Assembly: GCF_002078175.1 (NCBI RefSeq)
Contig: NZ_MWFK01000001.1
Location: 4,092,001-4,156,000, forward strand
Direction: 5' to 3'
From: Streptomyces sp. M41(2017)
GTDB lineage: Bacteria; Actinomycetota; Actinomycetes; Streptomycetales; Streptomycetaceae
DNA: 64,000 nt
Shown in pieces: positions 26,498 to 34,917 of the stretch (positions are counted from its first letter, which is position 1; each line of letters begins with the position of its first letter). The position numbers and the translations under genes are program-made. Under the pieces are notes generated by a model, which saw only the letters and a list, made by a program, of their open reading frames with translations, searched no databases and was not told the DNA's origin.

Positions 26498-27256
26498 GTG
26501 ACGTCGCTCGACAAGCCGACCGAAGACCCCCAGCAGGATTCCAGGGCGGTGACGGAGGCCGCACTCTTCGAGGCCTTCGGCGGCGTGCGCGGCATGGTCG
26601 AGACGGTGGTGCCCGGCCTGCTCTTCGTCACCATCTTCACGATCAACAAGGACCTGCACTGGTCGGCCATCGCCGCTCTCGCCGTGTCCCTGCTGCTCGT
26701 CGTGGTCCGCCTGGTGCGGCGCGACACCGTGAAGCACGCCTTCAGCGGTGTCTTCGGCGTCGCCTTCGGCGTGGTCTTCGCGATGATGACCGGCAACGCC
26801 AAGGACTTCTATCTGCCGGGCATGCTCTACACGCTCGGGCTCGCCCTCGCCTACATCATCACGACCCTCGCGGGCGTCCCGCTGATCGGCCTGATCCTGG
26901 GCCCGGTCTTCAAGGAGAACCTCTCCTGGCGGACCCGCAACCCCGGCCGCAAGAAGGCGTACGCGAAGGCCAGTTGGGCCTGGGGACTGATCCTGCTCGC
27001 CAAGTGCGCGGTGCTCTTCCCGCTCTACTGGTGGGGCGACACCACCCAGTTCGGCTGGGTGCTCATCGCCCTGAAGATCCCGCCGTTCCTGCTCGCCGTC
27101 TGGCTGACCTGGGTCTTCCTGGCCAAGGCGCCGCCGCCCATCGACGTGTTCGCGGAGATGGAAGCGGAGGAGAAGGCCGAGAAGGAGCGCAAGGCCGCCC
27201 TCGCCGAGGAGCGCGGCGAGACCGCCGCCCCGGCCCGCCACCGCCGCGAGGCGTAG
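26498..27256 (+). CDS. DUF3159 membrane protein
   Basis: A 252-residue polytopic protein of the actinobacterial DUF3159 family with about six membrane helices between residues 40 and 210. Family motifs are FEAFGGVRGMVETVVPGL near residue 28 and WRTRNPGRKKAYAKASWAWG near residue 145. The tail is a charged helix (EEKAEKERKAALAEERGE). GTG start. It sits with the OB-fold gene opposite the trkA pair. A channel or transporter role is plausible but unproven. Confidence 0.88.
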   Translation: MTSLDKPTEDPQQDSRAVTEAALFEAFGGVRGMVETVVPGLLFVTIFTINKDLHWSAIAALAVSLLLVVVRLVRRDTVKHAFSGVFGVAFGVVFAMMTGNAKDFYLPGMLYTLGLALAYIITTLAGVPLIGLILGPVFKENLSWRTRNPGRKKAYAKASWAWGLILLAKCAVLFPLYWWGDTTQFGWVLIALKIPPFLLAVWLTWVFLAKAPPPIDVFAEMEAEEKAEKERKAALAEERGETAAPARHRREA

Positions 27257-27381
27257 GCAGCGACCGGGCGGACGACGCGGGGAACCCCGCACCGCCCGGC
27301 GCTCACCTACCGAGCGGACGAGGTACACCGGCGGCACAGGCGGGGAAGCCCGCGCCGCCCGCCGCACTCGCGCCGGTACCT

Positions 27382-27432
27382 GTACGACGATGGGGGCGCC
27401 CCGAGCATCTCGGGGCGCCCCCATCGTCGTAC
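27382..27432. terminator. Bidirectional terminator between DUF3159 and trkA genes
   Basis: A perfect 24-bp stem (27382-27405 with 27409-27432) with a 3-base loop between convergent genes. Confidence 0.9.
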
Positions 27433-27444
27433 CGCGAACGACCG

Positions 27445-28122
27445 CTAGTTCGACGCGTCCTCGCGGCGCACCGACAGCAGGTCCTCCAACTGCTCCTCGC
27501 GGGCCTGGGCGGCCACGAAGAGGAGTTCGTCGCCGGCCTCCAGGGAGTCCTCCCGGGAGGGCGTCAGGACGCGGGTGCCGCGGATGATGGTCACCAGGGA
27601 GGTGTCCTCGGGCCACTCGACGTCACCGACGGTGGTGCCGGCCAGGGCGGACTCCGGCGGAAGGGTCAGCTCGACGAGGTTGGCGTCGCCGTGGCTGAAG
27701 CGCAGCAGCCGCACCAGGTCGCCGACGCTCACGGCCTCCTCGACGAGGGCCGACATCAGACGCGGGGTGGAGACGGCGACGTCCACGCCCCACGACTCGT
27801 TGAAGAGCCACTCGTTCTTGGGGTTGTTCACCCGGGCGACGACCCGGGGGACCCCGTACTCGGTCTTCGCGAGCAGGGAGACGACGAGGTTGACCTTGTC
27901 GTCACCCGTGGCCGCGATCACCACGTTGCAGCGCTGGAGCGCGGCCTCGTCCAGGGAGGTGATCTCGCAGGCGTCGGCGAGAAGCCACTCCGCCTGCGGG
28001 ACGCGCTCGACCGAGATGGCGGTCGGAGCCTTGTCGATCAGCAGGATCTCGTGGCCGTTCTCCAGCAGTTCGCCCGCGATCGAGCGGCCCACGGCCCCGG
28101 CACCGGCAATGGCGACCCTCAT
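27445..28122 (-). CDS. TrkA-family potassium regulatory protein (second of pair)
   Basis: A 225-residue cytoplasmic regulator. The RCK_N Rossmann domain (MRVAIAGAGAVGRSIAGEL, with the acidic ribose-binding residue in ILLIDKAP) spans about 1-125, and an RCK_C ligand domain follows to the end. Such proteins bind NAD(H) or nucleotides and gate K+ transport. The start overlaps the upstream trkA stop by one base. The orthologous mycobacterial pair is called ceoB/ceoC. Confidence 0.92.
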   Translation of the reverse strand: MRVAIAGAGAVGRSIAGELLENGHEILLIDKAPTAISVERVPQAEWLLADACEITSLDEAALQRCNVVIAATGDDKVNLVVSLLAKTEYGVPRVVARVNNPKNEWLFNESWGVDVAVSTPRLMSALVEEAVSVGDLVRLLRFSHGDANLVELTLPPESALAGTTVGDVEWPEDTSLVTIIRGTRVLTPSREDSLEAGDELLFVAAQAREEQLEDLLSVRREDASN

Positions 28123-28793
28123 CAGTGACCCGCCTCTTCGTCAGGGCCCTTGGCGAACGCCGCCTCGACCTTGTCCACCTCGTCGGTGCGCATCATCACG
28201 TGCACCAGGTCGCCCTCCTGGAGGACCGTCTGCGAGGTCGGCAGGACCGCCTCGCCCAGCCGGGTGAGGAACGCGACGCGGACGCCCGTCTCCTCCTGCA
28301 GCCGGCTGATCTTGTGGCCCACCCAGGTGGGGGAGGTGTGCACCTCGGCGAGCTGGACGCCGCCGGTGGGGTCGCGCCACAGCGGCTCGGCGCCCGAGGG
28401 GAGCAGCCTGCGGAGCATCTGGTCGGCCGTCCAGCGGACGGTGGCGACGGTCGGAATGCCGAGGCGCTGGTAGACCTCGGCGCGGCGCGGGTCGTAGATG
28501 CGTGCCGCGACGTTCTCGATGCCGAACATCTCGCGGGCCACCCGGGCGGCGATGATGTTCGAGTTGTCACCGCTGGACACGGCGGCGAAGGCGCCGGCCT
28601 CCTCGATGCCCGCCTCGCGCAGGGTGTCCTGGTCGAAGCCGACTCCGGTGACACGACGGCCGCCGAACCCGGAGCCCAGCCGACGGAAGGCGGTGGGGTC
28701 CTGGTCGATCACGGCGACCGTGTGCCCCTGTTGCTCCAGGGTCTGGGCAAGAGCGGAACCCACTCTTCCGCAGCCCATGATGACGATGTGCAC
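28122..28793 (-). CDS. TrkA-family potassium regulatory protein (first of pair)
   Basis: A 223-residue RCK protein: HIVIMGCGRVGSALAQTLE nucleotide-binding loop, VAVIDQDP acidic residue, then an RCK_C domain from about residue 135. GTG 28793 is chosen because GGAAGGA lies six bases upstream; an ATG seven codons earlier has no site. It is the first gene of a two-gene trkA operon. Paired soluble RCK subunits usually dock on a membrane K+ transporter; the APC/KimA-like permease across the intergenic gap is the obvious local candidate. Confidence 0.92.
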   Translation of the reverse strand: MHIVIMGCGRVGSALAQTLEQQGHTVAVIDQDPTAFRRLGSGFGGRRVTGVGFDQDTLREAGIEEAGAFAAVSSGDNSNIIAARVAREMFGIENVAARIYDPRRAEVYQRLGIPTVATVRWTADQMLRRLLPSGAEPLWRDPTGGVQLAEVHTSPTWVGHKISRLQEETGVRVAFLTRLGEAVLPTSQTVLQEGDLVHVMMRTDEVDKVEAAFAKGPDEEAGH

Positions 28794-28870
28794 GACCGTC
28801 CTTCCGGATGTCAATGGTTAGAGCTCGGGCAAACAGGGTCTCAGACCGCCGCCCAAGCTACACACGCGCG

Positions 28871-28931
28871 GTCACCCGGCGGCACCCCTGTGCAGCGTCG
28901 CCTGCGCTTTTTCACAGGGCGGCCGGGTGAC
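28871..28931 (-). terminator. Nested hairpin after the 31-codon gene
   Basis: Outer arms GTCACCCGGC (28871-28880) and GCCGGGTGAC (28922-28931) and inner arms CCCTGTG (28886-28892) and CACAGGG (28913-28919) form a two-part stem. It begins 18 bases after the stop of the small minus-strand gene and lies before the trkA start. It may terminate the small gene or act as an attenuator. Confidence 0.6.
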
Positions 28932-28949
28932 GGCGGCGAACGGCGGGTC

Positions 28950-29045
28950 TCAGCGCCGTGTGATGCTGCGAACACTCGCGAGGGTCAGGATTCCGAGGCC
29001 GACCAGTCCGACGGTGGCGCCGATGAGCTCCGGGCTCAGGTGCAT
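28950..29045 (-). CDS. Small single-helix membrane peptide (31 aa)
   Basis: A 31-codon frame reading MHLSPELIGATVGLVGLGI and ending in a basic SITRR. It has one predicted membrane helix (about residues 7-25) and a positively charged C-terminus. GGAGAA lies five bases before the ATG and a nested hairpin follows the stop, so it looks like a complete small gene. In size and shape it recalls KdpF and similar peptides that stabilise transporters, and its neighbours are all K+ genes. That link is inference; I do not recognise the family. Confidence 0.6.
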   Translation of the reverse strand: MHLSPELIGATVGLVGLGILTLASVRSITRR

Positions 29046-29203
29046 GGGTTCTCCAAGGCGGTCAGGGTGCGGGGTTTTGTCATATAGACACGGGAGCCTC
29101 CGGGACCACGGAATCCGCAGCCGGAGAGGCCCCCGTTTTCACTCGGAGAGCAGATGGTGGGACGAAGAGGGACGGCGGGTGGGCGGCTGCCAGTTCGAGC
29201 CCT

Positions 29204-29209
29204 TACGAT
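29204..29209 (+). promoter_or_regulatory. -10 element of a leaderless transcript
   Basis: TACGAT ends eight bases before GTG 29218 and no ribosome site precedes that codon. Probably leaderless. Confidence 0.45.
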
Positions 29210-29217
29210 TCCCTGTT

Positions 29218-31266
29218 GTGTCCAAACTGACCGACGTGCCCAAACGGATTCTGATCGGGCGGGCGTTGCGCAGCGACCGGCTGGGTGAAACGCTCCTGCC
29301 GAAGCGCATCGCCCTCCCCGTCTTCGCATCCGACCCGCTCTCCTCCGTGGCGTACGCGCCCGGAGAAGTGCTGCTGGTCCTTTCCATCGCGGGCGTGTCG
29401 GCCTACCACTTCAGCCCCTGGATCGCGGTCGCGGTCGTCGTGCTGATGTTCACGGTGGTCGCCTCCTACCGCCAGAACGTCCACGCCTACCCGAGCGGCG
29501 GCGGCGACTACGAGGTGGCCAACACCAACCTCGGGCCGCGGGCCGGCCTCACCGTCGCCAGCGCCCTGCTCGTCGACTACATCCTGACCGTCGCCGTCTC
29601 CATCGCCTCCGGCATCGAGAACCTCGGCTCGGCGGTCCCCTTCGTGGTGCAGCACAAGGTCCCCTGCGCGGTCGCCGTCATCATCCTGCTCACGCTGATG
29701 AACCTGCGCGGGGTCAAGGAGTCCGGAAAGCTCTTCGCGATCCCGACCTACGTCTTCGTCGCCGGCGTCTTCATCATGATCGCGTGGGGCGCCTTCCGCG
29801 GTCTCGTCCTCGGGGACACCATGCGGGCGCCGACCGCGCAGTACCACATCAAGGCCGAGCACCAGGGGCTCGCGGGCTTCGCCCTCGTCTTCCTGCTGCT
29901 GCGTGCCTTCTCCTCCGGCTGTGCCGCCCTCACCGGCGTCGAGGCCATCTCCAACGGCGTCCCGGCCTTCCGCAAGCCGAAGTCGAAGAACGCCGCGACC
30001 ACCCTCGCGGCGATGGGTCTGCTCGCCGTCACCATGTTCTGCGGCATCATCGCCCTCGCCATGGTCACCAAGGTGCGCATGGCCGAGAACCCCGCCACCG
30101 ACCTGATCCACAACGGCATGGCCGTCGGCGCCGACTACGTCCAGAACCCGGTGATCTCCCAGGTCGGCGAGGCCGTGTTCGGCAAGGGCAGCTTCCTGTT
30201 CATCGTGCTGGCCGCCGCCACCGCGCTCGTCCTGTTCCTGGCCGCGAACACCGCGTACAACGGCTTCCCGCTGCTCGGTTCGATCCTCGCCCAGGACCGC
30301 TACCTGCCGCGCCAGCTGCACACCCGCGGCGACCGTCTCGCCTTCTCGAACGGCATCGTGCTCCTGGCCGGCGCCGCGAGCATGCTCGTGATCATCTACG
30401 GGTCCGACTCGACCCGGCTGATCCAGCTCTACATCGTCGGCGTGTTCGTCTCCTTCACGCTCAGCCAGACCGGCATGGTCCGCCACTGGAACCGCCACCT
30501 GGCCACCGAGACCGACCAGGCCAAGCGGCGCCACATGGTCCGCTCCCGGGCCATCAACGCCTTCGGCGCCTTCTTCACCGGCCTCGTCCTGGTCGTCGTC
30601 CTCGTCACCAAGTTCACGCACGGCGCCTGGGTCGCCCTGCTCGGCATGGTGATCTTCTACGTGACGATGTCCGCGATCCGTAAGCACTACGACCGCGTCG
30701 CCGAGGAACTGGCCGCCCCCGAGGGACCGTCCGACGACAGCGTCCGCCCCTCGCGCGTCCACTCCGTCGTCCTCGTCTCCAAGATCCACCGCCCCGCACT
30801 GCGCGCCCTCGCCTACGCCAAGCTGCTGCGCTCCGACACCCTCGAAGCGCTCAGCGTCAACGTCGACCCGGCCGAGACCAAGAACCTGCGCGACGAATGG
30901 GAGCGGCGCGGCATCGACGTCCCCCTGAAGGTCCTCGACTCGCCCTACCGCGAGATCACCCGGCCCGTCATCGAGTACGTCAAGGGCCTGCGCAAGGAGT
31001 CGCCGCGCGACGCGGTCTCCGTGATCATCCCCGAGTACGTCGTCGGCCACTGGTACGAACACCTGCTGCACAACCAGAGCGCCCTGCGCCTCAAGGGACG
31101 CCTGCTGTTCACCCCCGGCGTCATGGTCACCTCGGTGCCCTACCAGCTGGAGTCGTCCGAGGCCGCGAAGCTGCGCGCCCGCAGGCGCCAGGACTGGAGC
31201 GCGCCGGGTGCGGTGCGCCGCGGTCCCGCGCACGAGCGGCCCAAGGAGCCGACCGCCAAGAAGTGA
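29218..31266 (+). CDS. APC-superfamily permease, KimA-like (probable K+ importer)
   Basis: A 682-residue protein with about twelve membrane helices (residues 35-490) and a long cytoplasmic C-terminal domain. The N-terminal motif LPVFASDPLSSVAYAPGE and the helix region AANTAYNGFPLLGSILAQDR match the YdaO/KimA group. KimA in Bacillus is a high-affinity potassium importer controlled by c-di-AMP. The C-terminal region (about 500-682) resembles a nucleotide-binding stress-protein fold. It is divergent from the trkA genes, the same pairing as in mycobacteria. K+ as substrate is inferred from family and neighbours. Confidence 0.85.
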   Translation: MSKLTDVPKRILIGRALRSDRLGETLLPKRIALPVFASDPLSSVAYAPGEVLLVLSIAGVSAYHFSPWIAVAVVVLMFTVVASYRQNVHAYPSGGGDYEVANTNLGPRAGLTVASALLVDYILTVAVSIASGIENLGSAVPFVVQHKVPCAVAVIILLTLMNLRGVKESGKLFAIPTYVFVAGVFIMIAWGAFRGLVLGDTMRAPTAQYHIKAEHQGLAGFALVFLLLRAFSSGCAALTGVEAISNGVPAFRKPKSKNAATTLAAMGLLAVTMFCGIIALAMVTKVRMAENPATDLIHNGMAVGADYVQNPVISQVGEAVFGKGSFLFIVLAAATALVLFLAANTAYNGFPLLGSILAQDRYLPRQLHTRGDRLAFSNGIVLLAGAASMLVIIYGSDSTRLIQLYIVGVFVSFTLSQTGMVRHWNRHLATETDQAKRRHMVRSRAINAFGAFFTGLVLVVVLVTKFTHGAWVALLGMVIFYVTMSAIRKHYDRVAEELAAPEGPSDDSVRPSRVHSVVLVSKIHRPALRALAYAKLLRSDTLEALSVNVDPAETKNLRDEWERRGIDVPLKVLDSPYREITRPVIEYVKGLRKESPRDAVSVIIPEYVVGHWYEHLLHNQSALRLKGRLLFTPGVMVTSVPYQLESSEAAKLRARRRQDWSAPGAVRRGPAHERPKEPTAKK

Positions 31267-31440
31267 CGGCGGGCGACAGGCCGAGGCCCCGGCGGGCGAG
31301 CACTGCCTGCCGGGGCCGACCTGCGTCCTGGGGCGTGGCGATCGGCCGCCCGACGGGTGCGATCGGCGGGCGCCGGAAGCACGTAGACTGGTCGGCTGTT
31401 GTCCGGCCGTACCCCCCATCGCATCTGGAGTCACCCCACC

Positions 31441-32769
31441 ATGCAGGCAGAACCGAAGAAATCGCTGGTGGGGGAGGAGTACGAGGTCGAGATCGGTCCC
31501 GTCGCGCACGGCGGGCACTGCATCGCCCGCACGGACGAGGGCCAGGTTCTCTTCGTCCGGCACACGCTGCCCGGTGAGCGCGTCGTCGCCCGCGTGACCG
31601 AGGGCGAGGAGGGCGCGCGCTTCCTGCGCGCCGACGCGGTACGGATCGTCGACGCGTCCAAGGACCGCGTCGAGGCGCCCTGCCCCTACGCCGGCCCCGG
31701 CCGCTGTGGCGGCTGCGACTGGCAGCATGCCAAGCCGGGTGCGCAGCGCCGCCTGAAGGGCGAGGTCATCGCTGAGCAGCTGCAGCGTCTCGCGGGCCTC
31801 ACGCCCGAGGAGGCCGGCTGGGACGGCACGGTGATGCCCGCCGAGGGCGACAAGCTCCCCGCCGGTGAGGTCCCCGCCTGGCGCACGCGCGTGCAGTACG
31901 CGGTCGACGCGGACGGCAACGCCGGTCTGCGCCGTCACCGCTCGCACGAGGTCGAACCCGTCGAGCGCTGCATGATCGCCGCCGAGGGCGTCACCGAGCT
32001 CGGCATCGAGGAGCGCGACTGGGCCGGCATGGTGTCCGTCGACGCGATCGCCGCCACCGGTTCCCAGGACCGCATGGTCATCCTGGAGCCGCAGCCCGGC
32101 GCCCGCCTTCCGCTCGTCGAACTCGACAAGCCGGTCTCCGTGATGCGCGTCGCCGAGCAGGACGGCGGCATCCACCGCGTCCACGGCCGCGCCTTCGTCC
32201 GCGAGCGGGCCGACGGCCGTACCTACCGGGTCGGCAGCGGCGGTTTCTGGCAGGTCCACCCGATGGCCGCCGACACCCTCGTCAAGGCCGTCATGCAGGG
32301 TCTGCTGCCGCGCAAGGGCGACATGGCCCTCGACCTGTACTGCGGCGTCGGCCTCTTCGCCGGCGCCCTCGCCGACCGCATCGGCGATCAGGGCGCGGTC
32401 CTCGGCATCGAGTCCGGCAAGCGAGCGGTCGAGGACGCCCGGCACAACCTCGCCGGCTTCGAGCGCGTCCGCATCGAGCAGGGCAAGGTCGAGGCGGTCC
32501 TTCCGCGCACCGGCATCGCCGAGGTCGACCTCATCGTCCTGGACCCGCCCCGCGCGGGCGCCGGCAAGAAGACGGTCGAGCACCTGGTGTCGCTGGGCGC
32601 CCGCAAGATCGCGTACGTGGCCTGCGACCCGGCGGCACTGGCCCGGGACATCGCGTACTTCCGCGACGGCGGCTACAAGGTGCGCACGCTGCGCGCGTTC
32701 GACCTCTTCCCGATGACGCATCACGTGGAGTGCGTGGCGATTCTGGAGCCGGTGAAGAAGGACGCCTGA
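31441..32769 (+). CDS. TrmA/RlmC/RlmD-type RNA uracil-5-methyltransferase
   Basis: A 442-residue SAM-dependent RNA methyltransferase. An N-terminal TRAM domain (EYEVEIGPVAHGGHCIA, residues 10-65) is followed by iron-sulfur cysteines (CPYAGPGRCGGC near residue 80, plus a Cys in VERCMIA). The methylase core has DLYCGVGLFAG near 300, LDPPRAG near 365 and the catalytic Cys in YVACDPAALARD near 393. The family makes m5U in rRNA or tRNA; which site is not decidable here. It lies 174 bases after the permease, in the same direction. Confidence 0.92.
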   Translation: MQAEPKKSLVGEEYEVEIGPVAHGGHCIARTDEGQVLFVRHTLPGERVVARVTEGEEGARFLRADAVRIVDASKDRVEAPCPYAGPGRCGGCDWQHAKPGAQRRLKGEVIAEQLQRLAGLTPEEAGWDGTVMPAEGDKLPAGEVPAWRTRVQYAVDADGNAGLRRHRSHEVEPVERCMIAAEGVTELGIEERDWAGMVSVDAIAATGSQDRMVILEPQPGARLPLVELDKPVSVMRVAEQDGGIHRVHGRAFVRERADGRTYRVGSGGFWQVHPMAADTLVKAVMQGLLPRKGDMALDLYCGVGLFAGALADRIGDQGAVLGIESGKRAVEDARHNLAGFERVRIEQGKVEAVLPRTGIAEVDLIVLDPPRAGAGKKTVEHLVSLGARKIAYVACDPAALARDIAYFRDGGYKVRTLRAFDLFPMTHHVECVAILEPVKKDA

Positions 32770-32812
32770 TCCGTCGACGGTGTCGCGTCCGACGGTCGTT
32801 CGGGCGTACGGG

Positions 32813-32849
32813 GACGGGCCCCGCCGGAGTGTCTCCGGCGGGGCCCGTC
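32813..32849 (+). terminator. Terminator of the RNA methyltransferase gene
   Basis: A 17-bp perfect stem (32813-32829 with 32833-32849) with a 3-base loop, then TCTT. Confidence 0.88.
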
Positions 32850-33038
32850 TCTTGGTCTGGTGACCGGTGTCGCGGTCGGATGCCGCGCCGCGTCCGGTGG
32901 CGGCCGGCGAACCGCTCGGGGTGGCCGGTGCCGCCGGTGTGTTTGTCCTTGCCGGACTCCGGACCCTCCCACCGCATTGCGTTGCCGTCCGCGGTCGTGC
33001 TGTCGCGGCATATCGGGTGGCGTCGGAATGCGGTGACG

Positions 33039-33062
33039 TTCTTCGAGGACATTCTTCGAGGA
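33039..33062. repeat. Direct repeat of TTCTTCGAGGA
   Basis: Two exact 11-base copies at 33039-33049 and 33052-33062, two bases apart, in a gene-free stretch between two terminators. Confidence 0.6.
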
Positions 33063-33237
33063 AGCTGGGTTCCCGCGTTTCGCCGTTCCACACATCCGTG
33101 CCGCGGGTCGGGCGGACGGCCGGAGGCGGGGTGCTGGAGGGCCATGGTTCCTGGCGTCACGCCGCCTCCGGCCGCTGCGGCCCTCCTACCCCGAAAGGGA
33201 ATGGTCATCCCATTCGTCCCGTGTGCGCCGGGACGAC

Positions 33238-33281
33238 ACATGGGTGGGGCCCGACGTCACGACGTCGGGCCCCACCCATGT
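33238..33281 (-). terminator. Terminator of the small hydrophobic protein gene
   Basis: A 20-bp perfect stem (33238-33257 with 33262-33281) and a 4-base loop, immediately downstream of the minus-strand gene ending at 33310. Confidence 0.88.
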
Positions 33282-33309
33282 ATGGCTGTATGCGGGCTGT
33301 TCGGACCGG

Positions 33310-33480
33310 CTACCAGCGGTACCAGCGGCCACGCTTGCCGCCGCTTGCCGTCGGACGGATCACGAAGCCCAGGACCCACACGATCAGGACGATCACGGCG
33401 ATCCACCAGAGCGCCTTCAGTGCGAAACCGGCACCGAAAAGGATCAGGGCGAGCAGAAGAACAAGAAGAATAGGAACCAT
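33310..33480 (-). CDS. Small hydrophobic membrane protein (56 aa)
   Basis: A 56-residue protein, nearly all membrane: two helices at about residues 1-20 (MVPILLVLLLALILFGAGFA) and 22-42 (KALWWIAVIVLIVWVLGFVI), then a basic aromatic tail (GGKRGRWYRW). GGAGG lies nine bases before the ATG. The type is common in streptomycetes as 'hydrophobic protein', with no known role. It is divergent from the GAF-PP2C gene. Confidence 0.8.
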   Translation of the reverse strand: MVPILLVLLLALILFGAGFALKALWWIAVIVLIVWVLGFVIRPTASGGKRGRWYRW

Positions 33481-33619
33481 AGTTATCAACCTCCGACCCG
33501 ACGTGTGCCCTGCGGATCGATCTCCATGCACGCCGACCTTCTTCTCGTCTGTCAGTGCAGACGGATAGCGTGGAAGCCGCGAGGACAGAACGGGAAGGCG
33601 GAAGAGGAGAGTGGACAGC

Positions 33620-34828
33620 GTGAGCACATCCGAGCCGGTCGGGCCGGCACCGTCCGCGGAAAGCCTGCTGCGCGCCACTCCACCGCACGAGCTGGTCGCC
33701 ACCGCCCGGCGGCTTCTCGCGGAACGCGTCGGGGCCGAGGACGTGACCGTCCTTCTCGCCGACTACGGACTGAGCGTCCTCCAGCCGGTCAGCCACCTGC
33801 CCCACACCGACGATCCGGTGCCCGCGCACAACGGGCCGGCCGGCCGCGCCTTCCTCAGCCAGACACCGGTCGTGGAGATCACGAGCGTCACCAGCCGTAC
33901 CCAGACCGTCCATCTGCCCCTCAGCGTCCGCGGCGACCGGCACGGTGTGCTCTCCGTCCGGCTGCCCAGCAGTGCGACCGACACCACGACCGTGCTGCAA
34001 CTCGCCGATTTCGCCACCGCTCTGGCGCACGAAGTGATCACCGCGGGCCGCGACACCGATCTGTATCTGCAGGCGCGTCGCACCCGACGGCTCACCCTCG
34101 CCGCCGAGATGCAGTGGCAGCTCCTGCCCGGCCGTGGCTGCGCACGCCCGGAGTACGTCATCGGCGCCCATCTGGAACCCGCCTACACCATCGGCGGCGA
34201 CAACTTCGACTGGTCGACCGACGCCGACCACCTGACCCTCACCGTCACCGACGGCATGGGCCAGGGCATCGACGCCTCCCTGCTCACGAGCCTCGCCGTC
34301 GGTGCCCTGCGCAACGCCCGCCGCGCCGGGATCGGCCTCGCCGACCAGGCGTGCCTGGCCGACCAGGCGCTCTTCGCCCAGTACGGAGGAAAGAAGTACG
34401 CGTCGACCCTGCTGCTGAAGTTCGACCTGGACTCGGGCACCGTACGAGCCGTCGACGCGGGTTCGCCGCAGCTCTACCGCCAGCGCGGCGACACGATCGA
34501 GCAGATCGAACTCGAAGCCCAGCTCCCCCTCGGCATGTTCGAGGAGACCCCTTACGAGGAGCAGGTGTTCCAGGTCGAACCGGGTGACCGGCTGATCGTG
34601 CTCAGCACCGGGGTGCACGGCGCACTCTCCGGCGACGGCGGAACCTTCGCGGAGCGGGCCCTGCGTCAGACCCTCGGCGCCACAAGGGAAGAGCCCCCGC
34701 ACGAGGCCGCCCGGGCCATGGTCGAGGGCCTGTTCGAACACTTCGGCAGCAGGGAACTCGCCGCCGACGCCTCGGTCGTCTGCCTCGACTGGAACGGTCG
34801 CGCCGACGCCGGTCCCGCCGAGGTGTGA
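33620..34828 (+). CDS. GAF-PP2C (SpoIIE-type) serine phosphatase
   Basis: A 402-residue cytoplasmic protein. A GAF-like domain occupies roughly residues 15-155 (VLLADYGLSVLQPV; TVHLPLSVRGDRHGVLSVRL). A short coiled linker (TRRLTLAAEMQWQLLPG) leads into a PP2C phosphatase domain (GGDNFDWS near 195 and TVTDGMGQGIDASLL near 210, both carrying metal-site Asp). Such proteins dephosphorylate anti-sigma antagonists in streptomycetes. GTG 33620 is preferred, because GAGGAGA (33604-33610) lies right against the alternative GTG 33611. No anti-sigma gene is adjacent. Confidence 0.88.
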   Translation: MSTSEPVGPAPSAESLLRATPPHELVATARRLLAERVGAEDVTVLLADYGLSVLQPVSHLPHTDDPVPAHNGPAGRAFLSQTPVVEITSVTSRTQTVHLPLSVRGDRHGVLSVRLPSSATDTTTVLQLADFATALAHEVITAGRDTDLYLQARRTRRLTLAAEMQWQLLPGRGCARPEYVIGAHLEPAYTIGGDNFDWSTDADHLTLTVTDGMGQGIDASLLTSLAVGALRNARRAGIGLADQACLADQALFAQYGGKKYASTLLLKFDLDSGTVRAVDAGSPQLYRQRGDTIEQIELEAQLPLGMFEETPYEEQVFQVEPGDRLIVLSTGVHGALSGDGGTFAERALRQTLGATREEPPHEAARAMVEGLFEHFGSRELAADASVVCLDWNGRADAGPAEV

Positions 34829-34872
34829 CGACGGGCGCCGGTGTCACCCGCGCTCCGGCGACCGCGGATGCC

Positions 34873-34891
34873 CGCCTCGGCCACCGAGGCG
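34873..34891. terminator. Small hairpin between convergent genes
   Basis: An 8-bp stem (34873-34880 with 34884-34891) with a 3-base loop, between the phosphatase and YdcF-type genes. Confidence 0.45.
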
Positions 34892-34917
34892 CACGGCACC
34901 TCGACCCGTCGGTGCGG

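Larger units (their letters stand above)
32770..33309. other. Intergenic region with two strong terminators
   Basis: About 540 bases between the convergent methyltransferase and small hydrophobic protein genes. Each gene has its own terminator (32813-32849 and 33238-33281). The 390 bases between the terminators hold a short direct repeat (33039-33062) and a small inverted repeat (GAATGG-N5-CCATTC at 33199-33215). I find no gene there. Confidence 0.55.

Noticed and set aside
25028..27616. 862-codon open frame on the minus strand
   Set aside because: Antisense to kdpDE, the OB-fold and DUF3159 genes, all of which have clear families; no domain in the minus product.
28794..29217. A ydaO-type c-di-AMP riboswitch before the KimA-like permease
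   Set aside because: The permease appears leaderless from a -10 at 29204, leaving no leader RNA; the only large hairpin serves the opposite strand.
29203..33093. 1296-codon open frame on the minus strand
   Set aside because: It spans the permease and methyltransferase genes in antisense. Long antisense frames are normal at this GC content, and the product is low-complexity Asp/Gly/His/Val.
32531..33241. Minus-strand frames across the 32,770-33,240 gap
   Set aside because: They run through a 17-bp terminator stem and into the methyltransferase gene, and the products are Arg/Pro-rich without domains.
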